A DNA stretch of 17,500 nt from Stramonita haemastoma. Lineage: Eukaryota > Mollusca > Gastropoda > Neogastropoda > Muricidae. The stretch spans positions 29,907,082-29,924,581 of the forward strand of contig CM060329.1 of NCBI GenBank assembly GCA_030674155.1, given 5' to 3'. How positions within the stretch are numbered: position 1 is the first letter of the stretch; each line of letters starts with the position of its first letter. A program made the translations under genes and the position numbers. Below, in pieces: positions 1-9,683 of the stretch. The notes below the pieces were generated by a model, which did not search any database, was not told where the DNA came from, and was given only the letters and a program-made list of their open reading frames with translations.

Positions 1-48
1 AGAGAGAGAGAATACTGAACACTGAACACTGAACACTGAACACTGAAC
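1..48 (-). repeat. LINE element 1 3' tail: ACTGAAC x5 next to (GA)n
   Basis: The window opens in a (GA)n tract (1-10). It is followed by five exact tandem copies of the 7-mer ACTGAAC at 14-48. Read on the minus strand, this is a retrotransposon 3' terminus ending in a short tandem repeat, TTC, then (TC)n. A short hairpin (GGCC, 3-nt loop, GGCC, about 66-76) lies just inside the element. LINEs of several clades end in short tandem repeats made during target-primed reverse transcription, and the broken ORF2 immediately upstream agrees with that. The left end of the (GA)n tract is outside the window. Confidence 0.7.
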
Positions 49-1553
49 AAGTGTAATTGCACATGGGCCTTAGGCCACAATACAATATAAAAAAGAAAAA
101 GAAAAAAATCTGACATACCAGGACCTATCTGTATTCTACAATCACTGGTTAACTTCAGCTTATATACATCTCATACCCACTACAGTTCAAGTCTTCAGAA
201 TAGTTGTCTAACCACGGTTTACTTTTCACCTTTACTTCAATGATCAGAATCAGAGACATTGGTATAAAAGGGGGAGATAAGGAAAAAATATATAATCATG
301 CTATGTCACGAATTCCTGATGCTACTCGATATGAACAAAGATGAGCATGGTTTTATTTAGATAAAGTATATGTGTGAGTAGGATCAGTAGCTCTGAGTAA
401 CACATGCAGAGAAAGTACTTTTGATTCTATTAGAAATTTTACCCTTAAATCTTCAAACGTAGCACAATCAAACACAATATGTTTTTTATTTTCAATTATG
501 TTTTTACAAAATGGGCAGAATTTATCATGAACAGATTGACTACAACGGTGTATATTATCATTAAGTGGGAGTACATTCAGCCTTTATTGCGTAATGGCAA
601 CACAAAAACAATAATTTTCAATATCTAGAACATAACTTACTTTTTCAAAAATAATTTAAAATGATCTATACGATTGATATCTATCAAGATCTCTAATAGT
701 TCCTAACCATTCTTGGATAAACATATCGAGAAGTCTCTGTTTAAATATGCTTAGAAACTTTTTAACATCTCCAACGCCCTGTTGCAACTTAACAATATCA
801 AATCCAGTTAGAATTAAAAGTTTTCTTATTTCCGAAACCCAACACTGTTTTCCGGAGTTATCTAGATGTACCAGAATTTGATACGCCTTGTGTGGTAACC
901 CTTCACTGTCCATTGCTAATAACTTGATCCAATATATTATGTAAGCAGTGTATGAATTTACAAAGAGTGGATATCTACACAAGTCTTTATATATAATTTT
1001 GTTTGATGTTTTGGTAGGCACATCTAGAAATCTTTTGCATGCCATCATGTGAACTTTTTCTATATGTTCTAACTGGGATGTTCCCCATACTTCAGCAACA
1101 TACAGCAAGACTGGTTGTACTTTCGTATAAAAAATTTTGAAAAAAAAAAAATTCCTGTCCTCTCTTTATATTTCCGAAAAACTCTATTCATCTGAACTAC
1201 TGCCTTTTTGCCTTTAGTTACTAAGTGCCATGTACCGTTTTTTGCACTGATCATAGTAGTGAACTTGAATCCTAAATAGCAATAATTGTTTAGAACCTCT
1301 AAGTTCTTACCATCATAGAACCATTTCTCATGTCTACCAAGAAAGCCCCCTTTTCTAAATGCAATTACTTTTGTTTTATCTATGTTGACAGTTAACTTTA
1401 TTTTATTACAGCAATTTCTTAAAATATCTAATGTTCTGGAGACCACTTGGTGTTGTTGATATCAAAGGCACGTTATCTGCAAATAACAAGATGAATAACT
1501 CCATAATATCTGGGAATAGTTGCATCCGTGTTTACCCTTTTTTATTGATTTGT

Positions 1554-1563
1554 TCTGCTAGCT
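1554..1563. repeat. Left target-site duplication
   Basis: TCTGCTAGCT, identical to 1936-1945. The two copies flank the 372-bp insertion in the ORF2 remnant. On the minus strand it encodes part of the reverse-transcriptase segment just after the GVKQG region. Confidence 0.75.
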
Positions 1564-1733
1564 TGCACACAGGTGTTGTGTTTAGACACCATCACTAAGG
1601 AAAAAATGAGGAGTTGGAGTCCCAGGGCGGCTTGGGGCTGTTTATGGCAACGTTGTGGTGGCTCCTGCGATGGAACTGGAACCATTCGTATGGGTCATTG
1701 CCTTCCAAGTGGATCATTCCAGTGGTGTGGAGA

Positions 1734-1760
1734 GGGGGGTGGGGGGTGGGGGGGGGGGGG
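1734..1760 (+). other. G-rich tract, potential G-quadruplex
   Basis: G6-T-G6-T-G13 inside the nested insertion. Three uninterrupted G runs, the last long enough to supply two strands, separated by single T loops fit an intramolecular quadruplex. It may also be simple slippage. Confidence 0.45.
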
Positions 1761-1862
1761 TCTGCTGCATGAGTAACAGCTTGCCCTCCATACTTACTTA
1801 CCCAGGCTTTGCTCTCTAAAGAATAGAGCACATCTCCATAGTCTTCCGAGACAGATGGGTGC

Positions 1863-1933
<71 letters not shown>
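1863..1933 (+). repeat. (CTA)n / (TAC)n microsatellite, 71 bp
   Basis: About 23.7 perfect units of CTA. It forms the 3' part of the nested insertion and abuts the right target-site duplication with a 2-nt gap (CC), so it probably grew from the insertion's own tail. Confidence 0.9.
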
Positions 1934-1934
<1 letters not shown>

Positions 1935-1935
1935 C

Positions 1936-1945
1936 TCTGCTAGCT
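1936..1945. repeat. Right target-site duplication
   Basis: Second exact copy of the 10-mer at 1554-1563. It directly follows the (TAC)n tail of the insertion. Confidence 0.75.
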
Positions 1946-2281
1946 GGTTTACAAATAATGAAAACAGTGTAGGGCTAAGAACACAGCCTTGCTTTACCCC
2001 AATGGGGCAATCAATCATTTCAGTTAATTCAAAATTTGCTCAAACACATGGTTTTAATGACCTGTACATAGGTTGTAGTGCAGCAAACAATTTACCATGT
2101 ACACCTTGATTTTGATGGCACTGCATGAGTTTGTTATGTTGAACAGAATCGAAAGTTTTTCTAAAATCTACAAAAGCAATATAGAGTTTTCTTCCTTTTT
2201 TGTTCATGTGGCTCTGAATAATCGCATATAGTGTAAATGTTTGGTCAACTGTTGAATATTCTCTTCGAAACCCTGCCTGGC

Positions 2282-2465
<184 letters not shown>

Positions 2466-2469
<4 letters not shown>

Positions 2470-2489
2470 ATGACAATGACAATGACAAT
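2466..2489 (-). repeat. (GACAAT)4 3' tail of element 2
   Basis: Four perfect 6-bp units directly joined to (GA)n on the left and to the AATAAA-type signal of element 2 on the right. This is typical of LINE termini that end in short tandem repeats. The neighbouring (GACA)n block shares the unit GACA. Confidence 0.8.
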
Positions 2490-2490
2490 G

Positions 2491-2787
2491 GTTTATTTGC
2501 GATAAGCATTACGCCCATTCACAAGGGGACAGAGGGATGGGAGCTGGGCACAAAACACATAAATTGGAAACAAAAATACACTGCCAATGACAGCCCAGAT
2601 GAACAACATGGCATGGGAATCCACAACATGGATTTGCAATAATTGAATAGTATCAGTAATAACTATACATGTGATACAAATTATCATCAGATTCTAGTCA
2701 TTTGTTTATGATTATACTGATAATTATACGATAACATCATCTGTCATGACACAATTTCAGACTGTCCATGGGTCATTAATGGAGCGA
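2491..2787 (-). other. 3' UTR of element 2
   Basis: Non-coding sequence between the last codon of the ORF1-like pseudogene (TAG at 2788-2790) and the terminal repeat. It contains the AATAAA-type signal and the short hairpin. No conserved protein frame is seen. Confidence 0.55.
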
Positions 2788-3608
2788 CTATGACACATCT
2801 CTACAAGCAAATTCTTTTCTAACAGGTTTGAAAGTTGTTGTCACTTGATCTAACTTACTCAAAAGATTATCCATTCTGTTGTTAAACAGGTCATTGATTT
2901 CTTTAAAGCTGTTCAAAATATGGCCATTCATGGTTTCTATGGCCTCACATGTCTGCCCCTAAATAAATTCACCCGAATATTTTGCCTCACTCTCGGCACA
3001 TTCAGAACCAGACACACTCACTTCTTCCTCACCATCCTCTTTTTCTCTCCCACACATTTCCTCTGCCCTTACTTCTGCACTCATGTCATCATCATCACAT
3101 TCCTTCCCTTCATTCCCATCTTCACCACACAACTGAACACTTTCTATATTGTCAAAGTTGACTGTCACTGTCTGTCTGTCTGTGTCACGTTGTGTCAAGT
3201 CAATCTGCTGACTGTCAAAACAGCTTCTTGAAGAAGGAGGGCACGAATTGCACATGGACACATCAGTTGGAGCGGCAATCTGTGCACGTTTGCAGCATAC
3301 ACTAGGCTGGGTGGGGTGGGTAAGAATAAACCGGAGGGAGACGGAGCCTGTTTGTTTACTTTTTCATCACGGTTTGCTCTGTGTGCTTCTGCACGATTTT
3401 TGTCGCGGCACACTTGCGAAAAAGATTTTTTGCGATATGACCTTTGACCTGGGGTGACAGGAAAATGGTTGTCAGCTTTGCCTGTTAATCTGAGAATAAT
3501 AACTGTCTGGTCACCTCTACCGTCCACTTTGAATGATGACAGTGTCTGTTCTTGTAATGCGGCATTGAGCATACACTCCAGAGTCACTGGGAGTCCTGTG
3601 ACTGGCAT
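2788..3608 (-). pseudogene. ORF1-like retroelement protein, frameshifted, one stop
   Basis: The likely start is the ATG at 3606-3608 (MPVTGLPVTLE...). The codon upstream at 3618-3620 is only a TTG. The N-terminal part has LSSFKVDGRGDQTVIILRL and then a basic patch (YRKKSFSQVCRDKNRAEAHR). I recall similar patches in uncharacterised invertebrate retroelement proteins, but cannot name the family. Around 3290-3310 the frame shifts. The new frame continues with Cys-containing, then strongly acidic sequence (GEDGNEGKECDDDD), reaches an in-frame TAG near 2959-2961, and stays open after it with a helical, coiled-coil-like end (NDLFNNRMDNLLSKLDQV) to TAG at 2788-2790. This would be about 270 residues in the intact form. 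The function is unknown. Its place in a LINE-like element suggests an RNA-binding or Gag-like role, which is inference. Confidence 0.55.
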
Positions 3609-3696
3609 TTTGATGCACAAAAAGAGAAAAATAACACCACTTTACTCAGAGCTCACACAGAAGCGTCTTGCTGGCAGCCAAGCAAGGGAACACACA

Positions 3697-3700
<4 letters not shown>

Positions 3701-3782
<82 letters not shown>
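3701..3782. repeat. (GA)n tract, about 82 bp
   Basis: Perfect GA dinucleotide array. It separates the 5' end of element 2 (left) from the 3' terminus of element 3 (right). Confidence 0.95.
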
Positions 3783-3784
<2 letters not shown>

Positions 3785-4060
3785 TGGAACTCACACTGAA
3801 CTCGAATGTCTTTATTGAGGGGAATTGAATGAGCCAAAGGCTTCTTTACAGCCAGTTCTAATAAAAATCAAAGACCCCCCCCCCCCCCCGCCACTCCACC
3901 AAATCACACAAACAGAACAATACCAGAAGTTAACAGAGAAATCAATGAAACAACAAAATAAACCACTTAATTATTTTAACACTTCACCAGTCCAAGTGGC
4001 TAATCAGTTGATTAATCAATCAATCTGTCAATGAAAGAAGGAAAAAATACATATACATCA
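3783..4060 (-). mobile_element. LINE element 3, 3'-end fragment
   Basis: On the minus strand, an AATAAAG signal (rc of CTTTATT near 3810) is followed by about 30 nt of GAAC/GAACT-like repeats and then (TC)n. A small perfect hairpin (AGCC-AAA-GGCT, about 3833-3843) lies just inside, as in elements 1, 2 and 4. No coding sequence is left. The 5' limit is uncertain and placed before the (TATG)n tract. Confidence 0.5.
3875..3889 (+). repeat. (C)15 homopolymer
   Basis: Fifteen C in a row inside the element 3 fragment, a likely site of sequencing or assembly length error. Confidence 0.9.
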
Positions 4061-4072
4061 ATAAATATGTAA

Positions 4073-4135
4073 GTATGTATGTATGTATGTATGTATGTAT
4101 GTATGTATGTATGTATGTATGTATGTATGTATGTA

Positions 4136-4200
<65 letters not shown>

Positions 4201-4230
4201 ATGTATGTATGTATGTATGCATGCATGCAT
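4073..4230 (+). repeat. Compound (TATG)n-(TG)n-(TATG)n-(CATG)n microsatellite
   Basis: ATGT/TATG units to about 4138, pure GT to about 4183, TATG again to about 4217, then three CATG-type units. All long Met-Tyr-Val-Cys or Thr-His open frames here are repeat artefacts. Confidence 0.95.
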
Positions 4231-4247
4231 GTACACTGTGCTGGCAT

Positions 4248-4337
4248 ACACACACAATAACACACATACTAACACACACACAAACACATTCACACACACA
4301 AACACACACACACACTATACATGCACACACTCTACTT

Positions 4338-4403
<66 letters not shown>

Positions 4404-4530
4404 TCACTCGCTCGCTCTCTCACACACACACAAACACACAGACAAGTGTGCGCACGCGCACGCGCACACACACGCACACACACATACACACATACTACAC
4501 ACACACCACACACACTACACACAGATTACA
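4248..4530 (+). repeat. (CA)n-rich compound microsatellite
   Basis: Interrupted CA repeats, with the longest pure run at about 4341-4399, then ACTC and CGCACG variants. It is the inverse of the (TG)n block at 4139-4183, so the two could pair as a large hairpin. Confidence 0.9.
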
Positions 4531-5250
<720 letters not shown>

Positions 5251-5307
5251 CACATATGTCTCTATGTATTAATATATGTATATATTTATACCATTATATA
5301 TCTCGTC

Positions 5308-5308
<1 letters not shown>

Positions 5309-5340
<32 letters not shown>

Positions 5341-5407
5341 TGTATGTATGTATGTATGTATGTATGTATGTATGTATGTATGTATGTATGTATGTATGTA
5401 TGTATGT
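5309..5407 (+). repeat. (TATG)n microsatellite, about 99 bp
   Basis: About 24 perfect TATG units, the second long array of this motif in the window (compare 4073-4217). Confidence 0.95.
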
Positions 5408-5501
5408 CTTCCATGGGGAGAGTAGCAGTTAAAAGTAAACTAACAAGAGGTTATGGCTGCTACCATATTGTTGAATGTGTGACATCACCAGTGCATTCAG
5501 C

Positions 5502-5880
5502 CGTGTGTGTGTGTATGTGAGTATGTGTACAAGTGTGTGTACACGTGTGTGTGTGTATGTGTGTGTGTTGTGTGTGTTGTGTGTGTACACGTGTGTGTTG
5601 TGTGTGTATGTGTGTGTGTTGTGGGTGTACACGTGTGTGTGTGTGTGTGTGTGTGTACACGTGTGTGTGTTGTGTGTGTTGTGTGTGTACACGTGTGTGT
5701 GTTGTGTGTGTGTACATGTGTGTGTACACATGTGTGTGTTGTGTGTGTTGTGTGTGTACACGTGTGTGTGTGTTGTGTGTGTGTGTACATGCGTGTGTAC
5801 TCATATGTTTGTGTGTGTAAACGCGCGCGCGTATGTGTGTGTACACGAGTGTATGTACTCGTGTGTATGTGTGTGTGTGT
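5502..5880 (+). repeat. (TG)n minisatellite with GTGTACAC palindromes
   Basis: A TG-rich block with the self-complementary hexamer GTACAC recurring at 5539, 5585, 5627, 5655, 5687 and 5757, a related GTACACA near 5725, and repeated TGTTGTG interruptions. This gives a loose higher-order unit of about 30-46 bp. Alternating purine-pyrimidine sequence of this length is prone to Z-DNA. It lies at the 3' end of the adjacent SINE remnant, seen on the minus strand as (CA)n. Confidence 0.85.
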
Positions 5881-5894
5881 GGCAGTGTGTGTTA

Positions 5895-6140
5895 AGGCAA
5901 GAAATTGTGAGTATTTTTCGATGCAACTCAACCCTGGTGGAGTCCATCTCTCTCTGGGTTCTTTTGCAGATGCTAACAGGTTGCACACATGACTTCAGTA
6001 TATCGTCTTCTCCGAAAGGCCAGCAACCAAAGCATCTCTAACAGATGAGGGAAGACCCCAAGCTCACACAGAACTTAAACCCTATACCTCTCGCTTTCTG
6101 GAGATGTGAGTTACAGCTGGGGCACTAACCGCATGGTCAT
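5895..6140 (-). mobile_element. tRNA-derived SINE remnant C
   Basis: On the minus strand an A-box-like ATGCGGTTAGTG (6123-6134) and a B-box-like GGGTTTAAGTTC (6071-6082) are spaced as in a tRNA head. About 55 nt on comes CCTTTCGGAGAAGACGATA (about 6004-6020), then CAAAAGAACCCA-like sequence. The body matches, base for base over short stretches, the body of the SINEs at 10370-10606 and 14536-14715 (consensus-like GGATGAGAC). Its 3' end runs toward the (CA)n block on the left. The two boxes are diverged, so it is an old copy. Confidence 0.6.
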
Positions 6141-6852
<712 letters not shown>

Positions 6853-7184
6853 CGAATAGTTTATTCATAATAGGCATTGGCCCCTCATGAAGGGGGTGAT
6901 GTGAACAAACAATTCATACATATGACAGTCAATAATTTCATGTTCCTCCTCTCCAAACAAAACAAAGAAAAGTCAGCTGATAACCACAAGAAACAAAACC
7001 TCTCTACGCTCTTGTCACAGATCGAACTTGGAAAGCCCCATACACTTTTTATACATTTTTCAACTATCTCAAATTTACTTAGATTGATTAAAGAACTCAC
7101 AATGTCTTTAAATTCCTTATTATGTTTCATCACGATGGCATGAACTTCCCTTTCGTTCCAAGCAATTTTCAACCTGCATGATGT

Positions 7185-7249
7185 AAAATGATGTATTCCT
7201 TGTGTTCAAATCATCACATAACAACACAAACACATCACCCTATGTCAAC
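7185..7249 (+). repeat. Direct repeat copy 1 (55-65 bp)
   Basis: The core at 7195-7249 matches 7704-7758 with one mismatch in 55 bp. The preceding 10 bp (AAAATGATGT) also match 7683-7692, with an 11-bp insertion in copy 2. Confidence 0.85.
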
Positions 7250-7682
7250 CTGTAACTCTTTCTGCATCAAAAACATTATCATGTATAGCTTCCACACACT
7301 TTAGCAAGAATGTAACGGGCTTATGATTAACCTCAAATGACTCTCATACATTCTGTTTACATCCATCACTTTCTCTCAACAAACAAACAAAAAACAAAAC
7401 CAAACAAAAAACCCCCCACAAAAAAACCAATAGCAACAGAGCTCAAAACAAGACATCAAGAAATAATCACTCACACTGCAGCATTTCCACATCATATGTA
7501 AATGTGTAGCAATCGTGATGATCGCCATAACACATTCCACTATAAATGCACAATCCAAAGCAGTACAAGTGTTTTGTAAAACTTCATCACAACTTTCCAA
7601 AGAAATATCACAAAAGCATCTACCGAACTTGCTAGATGTCTGGTATATTGACACTGTACAATATTGTCGCTATTACTTTCTG

Positions 7683-7758
7683 AAAATGATGTGAAACATT
7701 TGAATTCCTTGTGTTCAAATCATCATATAACAACACAAACACATCACCCTATGTCAAC
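7683..7758 (+). repeat. Direct repeat copy 2 (55-65 bp)
   Basis: Partner of 7185-7249, offset by 509 bp. It carries 11 extra bases (7693-7703) after AAAATGATGT. The high identity suggests a recent duplication or a conserved repeated motif of the element. Confidence 0.85.
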
Positions 7759-8423
7759 AGTTTCTCAGTCAAGTATTCTTAAATGTAATTAAATCCGAAA
7801 ATCAGAACGTAAATAAAGCAGAGAACCCTCTGAGGAGCACAACAAAATACAATGTATAATGTATCTGTCACAGTATCAAATAATACGTTTTTAAATTATA
7901 AGCACACAAAAATTTTACGAAGTACTGTGTACCTCTCTCAAGTATAACGTAAATTACTTTTAATCAAAAAAACACACAGCCACTCAATTGTCTCCCTTGC
8001 GTGGTAATTTCATAACAAAACATACACATGTATAGTCAGAAAAGATATCAGGAATTAATTCTTCAGTAAAAGTTTGAATAAAACACAAAACATCTTCGGA
8101 GCTTATAAGATAGACAAGCCTGTACCTAATAACATTAAGCATTATCCATGGACATCCCAAAACAAAAAGATGGATCACCATTTACTACCAACAACATCTA
8201 CAATATCGTCATGATCTTACAATCTATCTTTAGACACACTCCTGTCACGCCCTCATTCTCACGAAAATCTCTTTACATATGACAAATAACATGCCCTCTC
8301 TGTCACACGTAATTCATGTGCAGCAACACTGACAGTTTTAGAAAGCAAAATAACTGGTGTAAGCATTCAAATTCACAACCCCTTGAAAAAATAACCCCAG
8401 AGAAATTACAGGACTGCTAGGCT

Positions 8424-8467
8424 GTCTCTCTCTCTCCCTCCCTCTCTCCATCCCTCTCTCTATCCCA
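8424..8467 (+). repeat. Imperfect (CT)n tract at the ORF1 stop
   Basis: A pyrimidine-rich tract (CT with CCCT and CCAT variants) starting right after the ORF1 stop codon and overlapping its last bases. Unlike all other (GA)n tracts here, the purine strand is the minus strand. It is a possible rearrangement junction where ORF2 would be expected. Confidence 0.75.
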
Positions 8468-9506
8468 TCTCTATAAGCTGATTGTCATCATTTAAAGTGA
8501 GCTTTTTACTATCAACAAGTAGGTAATCAAATATCATAGTGGCTCTCTTGCCATCTTGTCTGGCTTTTTTCAGATGTGGAGTTAGTCTCTTTCTAATGTC
8601 TCTAACACGTCTAGAAAAGTCCTCCCCAACAAAAACATTTGTACCCTTCAATTTCTTTTTTAGATTCAAAATTTTCCTTTTTTGCGTATAAAACACACAT
8701 CGAGCCAGTACAGGAGAGTCAGGCTTGCGGTTGAGGCGATGAACTCTATCAAATTCAACCTTCTCCTCCAGGTCCAGCTTCTCTGAGCACAGATCCTGCA
8801 GCAGTCCCTCACAGTCACTGTTGGTCTCACTGTCTTCCCTCCGTACGCCATAGAAAATCAGATTGTTCTGCTTTGACCTTTCTTCAAGTTCATCAAGTGT
8901 GGTTTCATAGACTGTCATTCTTTCACAGAGGTCACTGTTTTCTTGTTGTAGGTTCTGCCTCTCCGTCTTCAGCTCTTCAACTTCTTCCTTCAGCTCCCTC
9001 ATCTCATTCTTCAGTGCAGCATAGTCCTCCCGTAGATCACTGATCTTTTTCTTTACGTCGGTGAATTGAGCGGTCATATCCTCCCTCAGAGCTTCAATGG
9101 AGGCCATGACATCAGTGATGGAGGGCTCTGGTGCCAAAGCAGAAGTCTGAGGTTTGGCAGGTTTCTCAAAACTCACTCTTCGGGAAGAGCTGGTACTAGA
9201 GAATCGAGTCTGCCTCATGTTGTCTTTGGCTGGTGGAGGGTTGGGACCTGGGTTCGATTCAATATCTCCACATTTTAATAAATTCCTACCCCAGAACAGA
9301 TAGGGGAGCAGAAAACAAAACAAAACACCGCCCACTGAGCAGGTAAATTTGAAAATGGCCATACCGGCAGCCAACTTATTTTTGGCCCTTTCAGACATGA
9401 AACCAATGTCTACAGACAAAAAGCGGCCACACACAGTACTGACTCGAGTTGCACTTGAAGACATGACCAATGCACTATCACCATGCCAGACATCCAACAC
9501 CAGCAT
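8460..9506 (-). CDS. LINE ORF1 protein with N-terminal 2A peptide, coiled coil and L1-type RNA-binding region
   Basis: Numbering is from the GTG at 9566, the first sense codon considered; an in-frame TGA at 9579-9581 closes the frame upstream. In-frame ATGs are residues 21 (9506), 35 (9464), 57 (9398) and 69 (9362). I give the first ATG as the outer limit. Met69 has the best start context (G at -3, G at +4). Residues 71-92 are hydrophobic (a membrane or signal-like segment). Residues 95-108 are NLLKCGDIESNPGP, the complete 2A ribosome-skipping motif. Then comes a Ser/Pro/basic linker (109-150), a heptad-rich coiled coil (about 152-232), an RRM-like segment starting RSKQNNLIFYGV with DRVHRLNRK (about 230-320), and a C-terminal domain (RVRDIRKRLTPHLKKARQDG ... 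VDSKKL, 320-360). This order matches LINE-1-type ORF1 RNA chaperones, which trimerise through the coiled coil and coat element RNA. The frame has no stop or shift, so it could be recent or maintained. No ORF2 follows. Confidence 0.85.
   Translation of the reverse strand: MLVLDVWHGDSALVMSSSATRVSTVCGRFLSVDIGFMSERAKNKLAAGMAIFKFTCSVGGVLFCFLLPYLFWGRNLLKCGDIESNPGPNPPPAKDNMRQTRFSSTSSSRRVSFEKPAKPQTSALAPEPSITDVMASIEALREDMTAQFTDVKKKISDLREDYAALKNEMRELKEEVEELKTERQNLQQENSDLCERMTVYETTLDELEERSKQNNLIFYGVRREDSETNSDCEGLLQDLCSEKLDLEEKVEFDRVHRLNRKPDSPVLARCVFYTQKRKILNLKKKLKGTNVFVGEDFSRRVRDIRKRLTPHLKKARQDGKRATMIFDYLLVDSKKLTLNDDNQLIEMG
9243..9281 (-). other. 2A ribosome-skipping (StopGo) motif in LINE ORF1
   Basis: Codons for LLKCGDIESNPGP. 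All residues of the consensus D(V/I)ExNPGP are present, with the usual upstream LL..G. In characterised 2A sequences the ribosome fails to join the last Gly and Pro, releasing the upstream peptide and continuing with an N-terminal Pro. Here the break would fall between residues 107 and 108. It would release a peptide of 39 residues (if Met69 starts) to 87 residues (if Met21 starts), and a 261-residue ORF1 protein. 2A sequences are known from the N-terminal parts of non-LTR retrotransposons in trypanosomes and several invertebrates. Activity here is inferred. Confidence 0.85.
9285..9356 (-). other. Hydrophobic segment upstream of the 2A motif
   Basis: Residues 71-94 of the ORF1 frame contain FTCSVGGVLFCFLLPYLFW, hydrophobic enough for a transmembrane helix or signal sequence, ending three residues before the LL of the 2A motif. 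If the 2A works, nearly all of the released peptide would be this segment. Confidence 0.65.
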
Positions 9507-9587
9507 CACTCCAGTCTTCAGCAATCTGCATACACACAAGAGAGGCAACAGCACACGTCCTTCCACTGATGCAACAGTTCACTTCCC

Positions 9588-9589
<2 letters not shown>

Positions 9590-9681
<92 letters not shown>
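9590..9681. repeat. (GA)n tract, about 92 bp
   Basis: Perfect GA array abutting the 5' end of element 4. With 6754-6849 it brackets the element. Long Arg-Glu or Ser-Leu frames are artefacts. Confidence 0.95.

Positions 9682-9683
<2 letters not shown>

Larger units (their letters stand above)
1564..1935. mobile_element. Nested 372-bp (TAC)n-tailed insertion with 10-bp TSD
   Basis: This segment has no similarity to reverse transcriptase, yet reverse-transcriptase coding sequence continues on both sides. It is bounded by the identical 10-mer TCTGCTAGCT at 1554-1563 and 1936-1945. Removing it and one copy of the 10-mer puts the flanking ORF2 codons back in the same frame. It contains a G-rich block and ends on the plus strand in (TAC)n, as expected for a SINE or other short retroposon tail. 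No clear A/B boxes were found, so the class is open. It inserted after element 1. Confidence 0.75.
300..2281 (-). pseudogene. LINE element 1 ORF2 remnant (reverse transcriptase and zinc knuckle)
   Basis: Broken C-terminal half of a LINE ORF2 reverse transcriptase, read right to left. Around 2281-2200 there is QAGFRREYSTVDQ. At 2142-2171 there is catalytic motif A in degraded form (VDFRKTFDSV). At 1980-2003 there is IGVKQGCV (motif B region). At 1472-1483 there is the catalytic motif as FADN instead of FADD. At 1320-1446 there is motif D (LTVNIDKTKVIAFRKGG). At 656-1108 there is a long conserved C-terminal stretch with ACKRFLDVPTKTSN and WVSEIRKLL. At about 463-518 there is a knuckle (CPFC ... 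KKHIVFDC). Breaks include an in-frame TGA at 2040-2042 (a likely CGA to TGA change), a TAA at 1532-1534, a frame change near 1070-1110, further frame changes, and the nested insertion at 1564-1935. The altered FADN and the stops make it non-functional. Confidence 0.85.
6885..8423 (-). other. Non-coding interior and 3' UTR of element 4
   Basis: AT-rich sequence with several short open frames whose composition is not protein-like. It holds the 55-bp direct-repeat pair at 7195 and 7704 and an A/C-rich stretch at about 7376-7430. No ORF2 motif (GVKQG, FADD, endonuclease) is present. Confidence 0.5.

Noticed and set aside
1855..2109. Plus-strand frame with a poly-Tyr run
   Set aside because: Made of the (TAC)n tail of the nested insertion plus antisense reverse-transcriptase sequence.
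6885..7172. 95-codon minus-strand frame in the element 4 3' end
   Set aside because: It lies in the 3' UTR position just before the hairpin and tail. No ORF2 motif and no family resemblance.
9507..9566. Extending ORF1 to the GTG at 9566
   Set aside because: GTG is an unlikely start in an animal. In-frame ATGs at 9506, 9464, 9398 and 9362 are better, and an in-frame TGA lies at 9579-9581.
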